In this document: positions 1-8,953 of the stretch, piece after piece
Layout: each line of letters starts with the position of its first letter
Numbering within the stretch: position 1 is the first letter of the stretch
Translations under genes and position numbers: made by a program
Assembly: GCF_018614195.1 (NCBI RefSeq)
Contig: NZ_JAGGOT010000048.1
Span: 62,001-126,000, forward strand
DNA from: Streptomyces sp. ISL-43
Lineage (GTDB): Bacteria; Actinomycetota; Actinomycetes; Streptomycetales; Streptomycetaceae
Direction: 5' to 3'
DNA length: 64,000 nt
Notes under the pieces: model-generated
Databases searched by the model: none
What the model was told of the DNA's origin: nothing
Seen by the model: the letters and a program-made list of their open reading frames with translations, nothing else

Positions 1-754
1 GGTCCGGCGCGACGGCTCGGTACGGGTGGCGGACCTGGTCGGGCAGCTCGGCGTCTCGGACATGACGGTCCGCCGGGACCTGGACACCCTCGCCCGGAGC
101 GGCGCCGTGGAGAAGGTGCACGGCGGGGCCGTGGCCACCGCCGTGACCAGCGGGCACGAGCCCGGCTTCGACGCCAAGTCCGATCTGGAGGGGGCCGCGA
201 AGGCCGCCATCGCGGCGACGGCCGCGGCCCTGGTGGAGCCGGGCAGCGTGGTCGCGGTCTCGGGCGGAACCACCGCGCACGCCGTCGCCGCCCGGCTGCT
301 CGGCGTCCCGCGGCTCACGATCGTCACCAACTCCCTTCCGGTGGCCGACCTGGTACGGGCCGCCGGCCGCGACGTCGGGGCCGCGGCCCCCACCCTGCTG
401 CTCACCGGTGGCTGCCCCACCCCCTCGGCCGCGCTGGTCGGCCCGCTCGCCGACCTGGTGATCGGCTCCCTCCACGTGGACCTGCTCGTCCTCGGGGCGC
501 ACGGGGTGACGGAGGAGGCCGGGCTGACCACCCCCAACCTCACGGAGGCCCAGACCAACCGGGCGCTGGTCGCCTCGGCACGGCGGATCGCCGTCGTGGC
601 CGACCACAGCAAGTGGGGGGTGGTCGGGCTCAGCGGTTTCGCGGCGCTGCAGCAGGCCGACTGGTTCGTGACCGACGCGGGCATGCCCGCCGCGGCCCGC
701 ACCGTCCTCGCGGAGGCGGTGGGTGAACTCCTCGTCGCGGGCGAGGAGCACTGA
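1..754 (+). CDS. DeoR-family transcriptional regulator, 5' end cut by window edge
   Basis: The reading frame is open from base 2, so the gene begins before the window. The visible part starts inside the winged helix-turn-helix (VADLVGQLGVSDMTVRRDL, then a VHGGA turn), the DeoR signature. The remaining ~220 residues form the DeoR sensor domain that binds a sugar phosphate, with landmarks TNSLP, LLLTGG, VLGAHGV and VADHSKWG. An internal GTG at 26 is not a credible start because it would delete half the DNA-binding domain. The gene is convergent with the LacI gene, with only 15 bp between their ends. It probably controls a sugar operon upstream of the window, and its ligand cannot be read from the sequence. 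Confidence 0.9.
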   Translation, partial: VRRDGSVRVADLVGQLGVSDMTVRRDLDTLARSGAVEKVHGGAVATAVTSGHEPGFDAKSDLEGAAKAAIAATAAALVEPGSVVAVSGGTTAHAVAARLLGVPRLTIVTNSLPVADLVRAAGRDVGAAAPTLLLTGGCPTPSAALVGPLADLVIGSLHVDLLVLGAHGVTEEAGLTTPNLTEAQTNRALVASARRIAVVADHSKWGVVGLSGFAALQQADWFVTDAGMPAAARTVLAEAVGELLVAGEEH

Positions 755-769
755 GGGCCGCGGCCCGGA

Positions 770-1777
770 TCAGGCTCCGGGCTCCTCGGGAGCCGGTCCG
801 GTGGTGGCCCGGATGACCAGTTCGGGATCGAACAGCAGCTCTCCCGTCGGTACGTCCCGGTTGCTTACGAGTGCCAGCACGCTGCGGCCCACCTCCAGCG
901 CCAGCCGGTCGGCCGGCTGGCGCACCGTGGTCAGGGGCGGATCGGTGAACTCGGTGATGGCCGAACCGTCGTAGCCCACGACCGACACGTCGCCGGGCAC
1001 CGAGCGCCCCTGGCGGCGGACGCCCCGGATCGCGCCGAGGGCCATGTAGTCGCTCGCCGCGACGATCGCGGTGGCGCCCAGCGCCAGCAGCGGGCCGACG
1101 GCGGCCTGGCCGCCCTCCACCGTGTAGGACTGCCGCACGACCCAGCGCTCCGGGTCCTCGATGCCCCGTTTGGCCATGGCCTCCAGGAAGCCCCGCACCC
1201 GGCGGTCGGCGGGCTGGTTGCCCGCCGGCCCCGAGGCCATCCCGATCCTGCGGTGGCCCAGCCGATGGAGGTGGTCGACGGCCAGTTCGGCGGCGAGCGC
1301 GTCGTCCGTGGAGAAGACCGGCGTGGGCACCCCGTCCGCGAACTCGCCGTTGATCCCGACGTAGGGGACCCGGCGCTGGCGCAGCAGTTCGTACGTCTCG
1401 GTGTCGGCCCCCTCGACGGTGTTGGACGCCGAGAGGAAGACGACGGCCGCGACACCCTTGTCGACGAGCGCGGAGATGAAGTCCCGCTCCTGCACTCCGC
1501 CCGGGAAGGCGGGGCACAGGACGGTCTTCAGTCCGTGCGGGGCGAGTGCCGACTCGATGCGCTCGGCCACATCCGCGAAGAACGGGTTGGACACGAACTC
1601 GGTGATCACAGCGACCAGTTGACCCTGCGTCTGCCGCTCGTAGCCGAGCTCCGCCATGGCCTGTTCGACCGCGTCCCGGGTCTTCTTCGACACCCCCTGG
1701 CGTCGGTTGATCACCCGGCTGACGGTCGCCTCGCTGACCTGGGCGCGAGCTGCGACCTCGGTGATCCCGACCTTCAT
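770..1777 (-). CDS. LacI-family transcriptional regulator
   Basis: 335 residues, full length for LacI/GalR repressors. The N-terminus is a classical LacI helix-turn-helix (ITEVAARAQVSEATVSRVIN, residues ~4-23) with the hinge after residue ~50. A periplasmic-binding-protein-like sensor follows (VAVITEFVSNPFFADV near 56, VVGYDGSAITEFTDPPLTTVRQP near 275). The start ATG overlaps the stop of the alpha-galactosidase gene by 4 bp, so it is the last gene of the SBP-permease-permease-GH36 operon. By context it should repress that operon in response to an alpha-galactoside or its product. Candidate operators lie in the 6652-6882 promoter region. The family is certain, the ligand inferred. Confidence 0.93.
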   Translation of the reverse strand: MKVGITEVAARAQVSEATVSRVINRRQGVSKKTRDAVEQAMAELGYERQTQGQLVAVITEFVSNPFFADVAERIESALAPHGLKTVLCPAFPGGVQERDFISALVDKGVAAVVFLSASNTVEGADTETYELLRQRRVPYVGINGEFADGVPTPVFSTDDALAAELAVDHLHRLGHRRIGMASGPAGNQPADRRVRGFLEAMAKRGIEDPERWVVRQSYTVEGGQAAVGPLLALGATAIVAASDYMALGAIRGVRRQGRSVPGDVSVVGYDGSAITEFTDPPLTTVRQPADRLALEVGRSVLALVSNRDVPTGELLFDPELVIRATTGPAPEEPGA

Positions 1778-3558
1778 CGCGGTCCTTCCGTGATCGTGAG
1801 CGATACCAGACCGCCGCGCGGCACCGCCAGCGAGCGTGCTCCCTCCGGCAGATACGTCGGCGGACCGTCCATGATACGGCCGTCCGGCCCGTGAACCGCG
1901 CCCATGACGCGGCCCCCGCCGCCCCGCACCTCCACCATCACCCGGTCCCGGTCCGAGCCGTTGACCAGATGGAAGTGCCGGTACGCGGAGAAGTCCAGCG
2001 GGACGACCCGGTCACCGTGCACGCTGATCAGGCAGTGGTCCCCCGCGCTCGCCCGGACCAGCGGGTACAGCTCGTCGGGCCGGCCCGGTTCCACCTCCCC
2101 GTCGAGCAGCAGCTCCCGGCGCAGGCGCCACTGCCGCAGCCAGAAGCCGATGCTCTCCCGGTGCGCCTGCGGTACGCGGTCCAGCCGTACGGAGATCTGC
2201 GGCACCGCGTGCAGGGCGCCGATCAGCTGCCGGGCCACCGCCGCCACGGGCGCGTCCGGCGCCCACAGGAGCATGTCGGAGTGGACGGCGCCGCCGACGG
2301 CGAGCAGTGCGGTGTCCAGGGTGCGGACCCGGTTGGCGGTCGCGTCCGCCGGGCAGTCGAAGGAGCGCAGCATGTTGCCGAAGGGGGCCATGCCGGGTCC
2401 CGTATAGGGCTGGCGCAGTTCCAGCAGCAGGCCCGGGCGTACGGCTTCCAGGGACTCCCGCAGTTCCGTCAGCAAGGCCACCATGGCCGCTCCGACATCG
2501 CCCGCGCCGTCCTGCGCGTACACCATGGCCTGGTCGAGGAAGTCGAGCTTCAGTCCGTCGAGACCGTACGCCCGGACCAGCCGGACACAGACGTCGACGA
2601 CGTGGGCGCGCACCTCGGGGCGGCGCGGGTCGAGCACGTGCGCGCCGGGCACGGTGGAGGGGGCGGGGGCGCAGTGCGCCCACCGTTCGTGGCAGTCGGC
2701 CCCGGGGCCGAGCAGCAGGGGCGCCACCCAGGCCAGGTAGCTCAGCCCGTGGGCCCGGACCCGGGCCACGTGCCCGGCGAAGTCCGGGAACTTGGCCCGG
2801 TCGGGCCGCCAGTCACCGCAGCCGGCGTAGCCGCGGCCGTGGCCCAGCTCCTGCCAGCCGTCGTCGAGGATCAGGGCGCCACAGCCGAGGCCCGCGGCCA
2901 GTTCGGCCTGGGTCTCGACGGCGGCCGCGCTGACGTCCTGGTTGAAGGCGTACCAGGTGGAGTAGACGGGGGTGCGGGCCCCCTCGGGCACCGGCATGGG
3001 GACGATCGCGGCGCGGAACCAGGCGCGCAGTGCCCGCGTGGCCACGGCCACGGACGGCGAGCGGGGGACGAGCAGGATCCGGTGGGGATGCCGCGAGGCG
3101 GGCAGGCGGAGGTGGACGACGTGGGTGTCGTTCTCCTCGGACACGCCGAAGCGCAGGGTCGCCTCCGGGATCGGGTCGGCCGCGGCGAAGGTCAGCAGAG
3201 TGGCGCCGGTGTGGTCGTACAGGCAGCCGGCGGCGTGTCCGTCGACCAGCGAGACCCGGGAGCGGCCCTCCCAGTCCGCGAGGAGGGTGCGCTGCCAGGC
3301 GCCCTTGGGGTGCCAGTATCCGGCGGCGTCGCCGAGGGGCACGGAGAAGCGGATCTCGACGGGGGCGCCGTCGGCCCGTACTTCCAGCACGCGCAGTCCG
3401 CCGGTGAGTTCGCCGAGCGTCCAGGCGGGCTGGACGCCGAGGGCATGGGCGAGGACGGCGATCGAGACCCCGTCGAGCAGCGGCTCGTCGCGGGCGGGCG
3501 CCAGCCCCGCGGTGGTCACGGCCTCGGTGTCGCCCGCCGAGGCGGTGGTGGTCTGCAC
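1774..3558 (-). CDS. Alpha-galactosidase, GH36-like (intracellular)
   Basis: 594 residues from GTG 3558, which has AAGGAG 5 nt upstream; a GTG at 3564 would put the ribosome site too close. There is no signal peptide, so the enzyme probably acts on imported oligosaccharide. An N-terminal beta-sandwich (~1-190) precedes a clan GH-D TIM barrel. LILDDGWQE, the KLDFLDQA strand (the Asp is the presumed nucleophile) and SDMLLW (the Asp is the presumed acid/base) match the GH36 layout. It sits directly after two CUT1 permeases (2-bp gap) and before LacI. This points to uptake and cleavage of alpha-galactosides such as melibiose/raffinose-type sugars or galactomannan fragments. The motifs are divergent, so another alpha-linked sugar is possible. 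Confidence 0.8.
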   Translation of the reverse strand: MQTTTASAGDTEAVTTAGLAPARDEPLLDGVSIAVLAHALGVQPAWTLGELTGGLRVLEVRADGAPVEIRFSVPLGDAAGYWHPKGAWQRTLLADWEGRSRVSLVDGHAAGCLYDHTGATLLTFAAADPIPEATLRFGVSEENDTHVVHLRLPASRHPHRILLVPRSPSVAVATRALRAWFRAAIVPMPVPEGARTPVYSTWYAFNQDVSAAAVETQAELAAGLGCGALILDDGWQELGHGRGYAGCGDWRPDRAKFPDFAGHVARVRAHGLSYLAWVAPLLLGPGADCHERWAHCAPAPSTVPGAHVLDPRRPEVRAHVVDVCVRLVRAYGLDGLKLDFLDQAMVYAQDGAGDVGAAMVALLTELRESLEAVRPGLLLELRQPYTGPGMAPFGNMLRSFDCPADATANRVRTLDTALLAVGGAVHSDMLLWAPDAPVAAVARQLIGALHAVPQISVRLDRVPQAHRESIGFWLRQWRLRRELLLDGEVEPGRPDELYPLVRASAGDHCLISVHGDRVVPLDFSAYRHFHLVNGSDRDRVMVEVRGGGGRVMGAVHGPDGRIMDGPPTYLPEGARSLAVPRGGLVSLTITEGPR

Positions 3559-3560
3559 GG

Positions 3561-4388
3561 TCACTCCTTCACGGCGCCGGCGAGGAGGCCGGACACGAAC
3601 TGGCGCTGGAGCGCCAGGAATACGAGGGCCATCGGGATGGCGGCGGCCGCGGTTCCGGCGAGGATCGCGCCGTAGTCGGTGTCGTCGAGGCCCTGGAGGG
3701 AGGCCAGGGCCACCGGGATGGTCAACGAGGCGCTGTCGCGCAGGACGATCAGCGGCCAGATGAAGTCGTTCCACTGGTAGAGGAAGAGGAAGATCGTCAG
3801 GGCGGCCAGCGCGGGCCTCATGGGCGGGAGCACCACCTTCCAGAACAGCCGCAGTTCACCGCAGCCGTCGATGCGTCCGGCGTCGAGGAGTTCGTCGGGG
3901 AGCGCGGCCATCGCCTGGCGCATCAGGAAGATGCCGAAGGGCAGGGCCAGGTTGGGCATGATCACGGCCTGGTACGTGTTCAGCCAGTGCAGTTCGGCCA
4001 TCATCTGGAAGAGCGGTACGAGGGTGACCTGGGCGGGGATCACGAGCCCTAGCATGAGCAGCCCGAACAGGGCTTCGCGGCCGCGGAAGCGGAACTTGGC
4101 GAAACCGTATCCGGCCAGGGTGCAGACGACTCCCGCGCACAGGGTGTAGACGACCGCGATGAGCAGGGAGTTGAGGAGCACCCGCCCGAACTGCGCCGTC
4201 TCCTGGAGCGTCCGCAGGTTGGCCGCCAGGTGGCCGCCGGGCAGCAACGGCGGCGGATTGTCGAAGATCTCATGGGAGCTGTGGGTGGCCGCGACCACGA
4301 CCCAGTAGAAGGGGAGCACGACGGCGGCGAGGGCGATGGCGAGTCCGGAGGTCAGCAGGATGCTCCTGCCGCGGTGGCGGGCGGTCAC
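3561..4388 (-). CDS. CUT1 sugar ABC transporter permease, MalG type
   Basis: 275 residues with about six membrane spans. The inner-membrane-transport signature EELLDAGRIDGCGELRLFWKVVLP-type loop (near residues 180-200, EAA motif) contacts the ATPase. Start GTG 4388 overlaps the stop of the upstream permease gene as GTGA, indicating translational coupling. No ATPase gene is present in this operon, which is usual in Streptomyces, where a shared MsiK-type ATPase serves many CUT1 systems. Substrate is inferred from the adjacent alpha-galactosidase. Confidence 0.93.
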   Translation of the reverse strand: MTARHRGRSILLTSGLAIALAAVVLPFYWVVVAATHSSHEIFDNPPPLLPGGHLAANLRTLQETAQFGRVLLNSLLIAVVYTLCAGVVCTLAGYGFAKFRFRGREALFGLLMLGLVIPAQVTLVPLFQMMAELHWLNTYQAVIMPNLALPFGIFLMRQAMAALPDELLDAGRIDGCGELRLFWKVVLPPMRPALAALTIFLFLYQWNDFIWPLIVLRDSASLTIPVALASLQGLDDTDYGAILAGTAAAAIPMALVFLALQRQFVSGLLAGAVKE

Positions 4389-5308
4389 GTCTTCTCACCC
4401 AGGAGGCGGAACTGGATCAGGCCGAGGATCCCGATGAGGACGGCCAGGGCGTAGGCGATGGCGGAGGCGTATCCGAAGTCGAAGTATTTGAAGGCGTTCT
4501 GGTACAGGTACAGGCCGATGGTGAGGGTGGCGTTGTCCGGGCCGCCGCCGGTGAGCACGAACGGCTCGTCGAAGATCTGCAGGGTGCCGATGGTGGAGAG
4601 CACCGTGGTGAGCAGCAGCGCGGGGCGCAGACCCGGCAGGGTGACGTGCCGGAAGGACGTCCATGCGCCGGCCCCGTCCACGGCCGCCGCGTCGTACAGC
4701 TCGGCGGGCACGGACTGCAGGCGGGCGAGCAGGATCACCGCGTTGTATCCGGTGTAGTGCCAGGTCAGTGCGAGACCGAGGGAGACCTTCGCCCACAGGG
4801 GGTCGGTCAGCCACGGGACGGGGTCCAGGCCGACGAGATCCATCAGCCAGTTGAGCAGCCCGAAGTCCTTGTTGAGCAGGACGGAGAAGATGACCCCGTA
4901 GGCGACCAGGCCGGTGACCATCGGCAGGAAGAAGCCCAGCCGGAAGACGGCGCGGCCGCGCAGCAGCCTGGAGTTCAGGGCCACGGCGAGCCCGGTGGCC
5001 AGGGCCAGCATGACCGGCACCTGGACGACGAGGATCACCGCGGTGTTCTTCAGGGCGGTCCAGAACAGCGGATCGCCCAGCAGCCTGGTGTAGTTGTCGG
5101 CGCCGACGAACTGCTCGGTCCCGCCGACGGTCTTGTGGAGGCTGATCACGAAGGACCGGCCGATGGGGTAGATCTTGAAAGCGGCGAAGAGGAGGAGCGC
5201 GGGCAGCACGAAGAAGTACGGGGCGACGCGCCGGCGGGGCCTGGACCGCGGGGCCGTCCCCTTGGGGGGGACGGCCCGAGCCGTGCGGCCGGTGAGCGTC
5301 GTGGTCAT
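4385..5308 (-). CDS. CUT1 sugar ABC transporter permease, MalF type
   Basis: 307 residues from ATG 5308, which overlaps the stop of the binding-protein gene (ATGA). The reading frame stays open far upstream, but that part is a shadow of the binding-protein gene. A basic Arg/Pro-rich tail precedes the first span (APYFFVLPALLLFAAF, ~residue 30). Six spans and the EAA loop (ELYDAAAVDGAGAWTSFRHVTLP) follow, the latter with the invariant Gly. It pairs with the MalG-type permease next to it to form the channel. Confidence 0.93.
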   Translation of the reverse strand: MTTTLTGRTARAVPPKGTAPRSRPRRRVAPYFFVLPALLLFAAFKIYPIGRSFVISLHKTVGGTEQFVGADNYTRLLGDPLFWTALKNTAVILVVQVPVMLALATGLAVALNSRLLRGRAVFRLGFFLPMVTGLVAYGVIFSVLLNKDFGLLNWLMDLVGLDPVPWLTDPLWAKVSLGLALTWHYTGYNAVILLARLQSVPAELYDAAAVDGAGAWTSFRHVTLPGLRPALLLTTVLSTIGTLQIFDEPFVLTGGGPDNATLTIGLYLYQNAFKYFDFGYASAIAYALAVLIGILGLIQFRLLGEKT

Positions 5309-6651
5309 CGGGAGACCTTGCGTCCGGTCTGCCGGCCGAGCTGGTCGGCGGCCTCCTTGAGGACCTTCGCGGGGTCGGCACCGGTCAGTAGCACCTTGGA
5401 CTGGGCGTCGGTGACGAGCTTGAGGGCGCGGGCGTAGTCGGCGGTGTAGTTGAAGGCGGGCGAGGGGGCCTTCAGGGCCTCCAGGAAGACCTCGCCCCTC
5501 TTCTGGCCGCCGAAGAACGGCGAGGGCTCGTGGAAGGCCGTGTCGTCGTAGGCCTTCATCAGGGCGGGGGCGATGCCCTTGGCCTTGTAGATCTGGATCT
5601 GGGAGGCCGGGCGGGTGAGGACGAACTCGATGAAGGACCAGGCGGCGGCCTGGTGCTTGCTGCTGCCCGCGACGGCCAGGTGGGTGGAGTTGACCGTGGC
5701 CGCGGTGGCGCCGCCCCGGCGTACGGCCGGGGGAAGCCGGACCTTCCACTTCCCCGCCTGATCGGGGACCTGCTCCTCGACGACGCCGCCGAACCAGGTC
5801 GGCATGGGCAGGACGGCCGCGGTCCCCTGCTTCAGGGAGCTCATCAGGGTGTTCCAGCCACCGGAGAGGTCGCTGACCAGGCCGGCGTCGTTCATCGCCT
5901 TGATGAGGGTCATGGCCTTCAGGGCCTCCGGGGAGTCGAGCGTGATGTCCCCGGCGAGGTTGAAGTAGAAGGTGCCCTGCAGTTGCAGGAGCATCTGGAA
6001 GAAGTTGGCGGCGTCGGCCTGGGAGGCGGGCTTGTCGATGCCGAGCAGGTGGGTACCGGTCTTCGCCTTGATCTCCTTACCGGCCTCGATGGTCTCGTCC
6101 CAGGTCTGCAGGGCGCCGGCGTCGACCCCGGCCTTCTCGAAGACGTCGGCGCGGTAGTAGAAGCCCGCCGAGTTCGCCTCCCAGGGAAGGGCGTTGACGC
6201 GCTTGCCGTCGGGGCACACGGTCTGGAACAGCCCCGGGGCGAAGGCGTCCCGGTAGGCTTCCGCACCCAGCGGGGCGAGGTCGGCGAGGCCGCCGGGGAA
6301 CTTCTCCACGTAGCCCGGCAGGTAGTCGACGCCGATGTGCAGGACGTCCGCGAGGCCTTGGCCGCCGGCCGCCAGCCCCGTGGTGATCTTGTCCCAGATC
6401 GCCGGGTTGCCGATGTCCTCGACCGTCACCTCGATCTCGGGGTACTTCTTGTTGAACTCCGGGACGAGGGCCTTCAGCTCGGCGGCCGGTCCCTGCCAGG
6501 ACCAGACCGCGATCTTGCCCTTGTCCTTCGCGCCGCTGGTTCCGCCTTGGCCCGTGTCCCCACTGCCCGAGCAGGCGGTCAGGCCGGTGAGCCCGGCTCC
6601 CGCGGCGATGGCCCCACCCATCTGCAGCACTCTTCGACGTTCCAGTTCCAT
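5305..6651 (-). CDS. Sugar-binding lipoprotein of CUT1 ABC transporter
   Basis: 448 residues. The N-terminus has an RRRVLQM sequence (Tat-like RRxxL), a hydrophobic stretch and a lipobox LTAC, so the mature protein is lipid-anchored outside the membrane. The body is a type 1 extracellular solute-binding protein (AVWSWQGPAAELKALVPEFNKKYP near residue 50; NALPWEANSAGFYYRADVFEKAG near 155). It is the first gene of the operon feeding the permeases and the GH36 enzyme, and is transcribed away from the secreted glycosidase at 6883. It captures an oligosaccharide, probably galactose-containing by context. Confidence 0.93.
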   Translation of the reverse strand: MELERRRVLQMGGAIAAGAGLTGLTACSGSGDTGQGGTSGAKDKGKIAVWSWQGPAAELKALVPEFNKKYPEIEVTVEDIGNPAIWDKITTGLAAGGQGLADVLHIGVDYLPGYVEKFPGGLADLAPLGAEAYRDAFAPGLFQTVCPDGKRVNALPWEANSAGFYYRADVFEKAGVDAGALQTWDETIEAGKEIKAKTGTHLLGIDKPASQADAANFFQMLLQLQGTFYFNLAGDITLDSPEALKAMTLIKAMNDAGLVSDLSGGWNTLMSSLKQGTAAVLPMPTWFGGVVEEQVPDQAGKWKVRLPPAVRRGGATAATVNSTHLAVAGSSKHQAAAWSFIEFVLTRPASQIQIYKAKGIAPALMKAYDDTAFHEPSPFFGGQKRGEVFLEALKAPSPAFNYTADYARALKLVTDAQSKVLLTGADPAKVLKEAADQLGRQTGRKVSR

Positions 6652-6721
6652 ACCTGAACCACCCCTGCTCGCACCGTTGCGGAACCCGACTGGCCAGGAC
6701 TGTAACCACGCCCTCGCCTCA

Positions 6722-6790
6722 CTTGCAAGACTTCAATGAAAACTTTCAGTTCGATCCAGCAGGCAATTCTGACAAGGTCATTGCAAATCT
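6722..6790. promoter_or_regulatory. Operator-like repeats between divergent SBP and glycosidase genes
   Basis: This AT-rich patch sits in the 231-bp divergent promoter. It holds the perfect palindrome CTTGCAAG (6722-6729), a second TTGCAA core (6781-6786), and TGAAAACTTTCA (6737-6748), which is palindromic except for its two central bases. TTGCAA is followed by CTTCA in both copies (6731-6735 and 6789-6793). Repeats of CTTGCA are known operators of LacI-type sugar repressors in Streptomyces. The LacI encoded at the end of this operon is the obvious candidate, by inference. Confidence 0.5.
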
Positions 6791-6882
6791 TCAGAGGGCA
6801 TTGCTAGCGTGCCGCCCGCCCTGCTCCGCGCAGACCGGCCGCCCCACCACACGGCCACCCCACTCCGATCCGGGAGAACCCG

Positions 6883-8889
6883 ATGACGCGTTCCCGTGTG
6901 TCACTCCTGTCCGCCCTCGCCCTGCTCGTCCCGCTCACCCCGCTCGCCCTCGGCGGCCAGGCATCGGCGGCGGCGCCGCCGGGGGCGGCCGCCGGGCAGG
7001 CCGCGCCCGCGGCACCCGCCGCGCGCGCCCCGCTCACCGTCACCAACCCCGGCTTCGAACAGGGCCGTACGGGCTGGCAGTTCACCTCCGGCACCGGGGT
7101 CGCCACGAACCACCCGCACGGCGCGGCGCGGCTCGCCTACCTCGACGGCGGGCCCGGCATGAAGGTGTCCCAGACCGTGACGGCCACGGGCCGGGGTGCG
7201 TACGACATATCCGCCTGGATCGCGACGGGCGGGCCGAACGGCCGGTACGTCGCCCGCGTCAACGGCGCGGTCGCCGCCGCTCAGACCCTGCCGAGCGCCT
7301 CCAACTACCGCCGCTACACCCTCAGCCGGATCGCCCTCGCCCCCGGGGACACCCTGGAGATCGCCTTCGAATCGGGAGACGGCTGGGTCAACGCGGACGA
7401 CGTGATGCTCTCCCCCGCTTCCCCCGCGGACCCCCGCATCAGCTCCTCCGACCCGAAGATCGTCGAAATGTTCGACTGGTCCAAGCGGAAGGCCAACAGC
7501 TGGGTCCACCTGCCCGGCACCCAGGGCCCGCTCAACGTCGACGAGGGCCACACGGGCGGCAGCGGCACCGGCGCCTACGCCGCCTCCTACTGGGCCGGCT
7601 ACGCGAACCGCAGCGGCTACTACTCGCGCGACATGGCCCACCAGCTGGCCGGCGCCGGCGTCCTCGGCCTGCACGCGGAGAACAAGGCGATGCTCCGCTC
7701 CTTCGCCGCGTCCGCCACCCGCGCGCACAAGTACTACCCGGCGTGGGCGTTCAACTTCGACACCAAGACCTACCTCTCGATCGACTACAAGAGCCCCACG
7801 AACTTCGTCCGCGAGGTGCCCGCCACCTTCGAGCTGGTGCAGAAGTCCGAGGAGGCGTACCGCTGGAGCGGGGACCGCTCCTACATCGACGACCCGGCCC
7901 TGTGGAACTTCTACCGGCATGCCACCGACGAGTTCGTCACGCTGCACGACGGACTCAAGGACAACGGCGCCGTCAAGGTGGCCGAGGGCACCGGCCAGGG
8001 CATCTTCCAGGGCACGGCCAGTTACAACGAGCAGAGCAGCGAGCCCCTCGCCGAGGCGGGCGACGCGATCGGCTCCCAGTACCAGGCGTACGTGGCGATG
8101 GCCTCTCTCGCCCGCTCCAAGGGGGACTGCGCGCTCGCCGACCGGTACGAGGCCAAGGCGCGGGACCTGAAGGCGTACTTCAACTCGACCTGGAGCGGCA
8201 CCGGTTCGGGCGCGAACATGGTGCGCGGTTACACCACGGACGGGCGGGCACTGACCGGCTGGGGCAAGGAGAACAGCTGGTTCATGCCGATGAAGCAGAT
8301 CGTCGAACCCGGCGCCCGCCGGGAGGCCTACTTGGACTACATCGACCAGCAGGCCTCGGGGTCGGGGCGCCCCTCCAACATCGAGGCCCTTACCTACCTG
8401 CCGGACACCTTCTTCCGGAACAACCGCAACGACACCGCCTGGAAGTGGATGAAGGACGTCTACGACCGCAAGGACATCCAGCACGTGAACACCAAGCAGG
8501 GCACCAACGGGGACTATCCCGAGGTCTCCTTCACCCTGGTCGGCCAGACCGTCGAGGGCCTGATGGGGGTCACGCCCAACGCGCCGGCGCGCACCCTGAG
8601 CACCCAGTCCCGACTGCCGTCGGGCATGGACTGGCTGCGGATCGACGACCTGCGGGTCGGTGGCTCGGCCTTCTCCCTGCGCCACGACGGGGCGACGAAG
8701 TCCTCGCTCACGCACGGCTCGGGCAGCTCCCCGTACACCTGGGAGGCCCGCTTCCCCGGCACGTACGCCACGGTCACGGTCGACGGGGTGGCACGGCCGG
8801 CTCTCACCAAGGTGGTCGACGGGTTGACGTACACCTACGTGAGCCAGGTCGTGGCCCCGGGCAGCACGGTGACGGTCCAGGTCGGCTGA
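6883..8889 (+). CDS. Secreted six-hairpin (alpha/alpha toroid) glycosidase-like protein with N-terminal jelly-roll
   Basis: 668 residues. A Sec signal peptide (residues 1-29, ending ASA) is followed by an Ala/Pro linker and a carbohydrate-binding-like beta-sandwich (~48-165, beginning VTNPGFEQGRTGWQF). The large central part resembles (alpha/alpha)6 glycosidases (YYSRDMAHQLAG, KENSWFMPMKQI, EALTYLPDTFF), with a C-terminal beta domain from ~590. I cannot assign a GH family. Tyr/Trp/Asp-rich stretches around 240-265 and 380-460 probably line the active site. It is transcribed divergently from the alpha-galactoside importer and shares its operator region, so it probably releases sugars outside the cell for that transporter. 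Confidence 0.72.
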   Translation: MTRSRVSLLSALALLVPLTPLALGGQASAAAPPGAAAGQAAPAAPAARAPLTVTNPGFEQGRTGWQFTSGTGVATNHPHGAARLAYLDGGPGMKVSQTVTATGRGAYDISAWIATGGPNGRYVARVNGAVAAAQTLPSASNYRRYTLSRIALAPGDTLEIAFESGDGWVNADDVMLSPASPADPRISSSDPKIVEMFDWSKRKANSWVHLPGTQGPLNVDEGHTGGSGTGAYAASYWAGYANRSGYYSRDMAHQLAGAGVLGLHAENKAMLRSFAASATRAHKYYPAWAFNFDTKTYLSIDYKSPTNFVREVPATFELVQKSEEAYRWSGDRSYIDDPALWNFYRHATDEFVTLHDGLKDNGAVKVAEGTGQGIFQGTASYNEQSSEPLAEAGDAIGSQYQAYVAMASLARSKGDCALADRYEAKARDLKAYFNSTWSGTGSGANMVRGYTTDGRALTGWGKENSWFMPMKQIVEPGARREAYLDYIDQQASGSGRPSNIEALTYLPDTFFRNNRNDTAWKWMKDVYDRKDIQHVNTKQGTNGDYPEVSFTLVGQTVEGLMGVTPNAPARTLSTQSRLPSGMDWLRIDDLRVGGSAFSLRHDGATKSSLTHGSGSSPYTWEARFPGTYATVTVDGVARPALTKVVDGLTYTYVSQVVAPGSTVTVQVG

Positions 8890-8898
8890 CGAAAGGGC

Positions 8899-8940
8899 CC
8901 GGGCGGGCCGGCCCGCGACGGCCGGCCGGCCCGCGCCCGC
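8899..8940. terminator. GC-rich hairpin between convergent genes
   Basis: A run rich in GGGCGGGCCGGCC pairs with a GGCCGGCCCGCGCCC-type right arm just after the glycosidase stop and before the PolX stop. It is a likely bidirectional transcription terminator; no U-tract is present, as is common in Streptomyces. Confidence 0.6.
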
Positions 8941-8953
8941 CCGACGACCTCCG

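Noticed and set aside
1891..3675. Long open frame opposite the GH36 gene
   Set aside because: It is the antisense shadow of a GC-rich coding region; its translation is low-complexity His/Gly/Arg/Pro without any domain.
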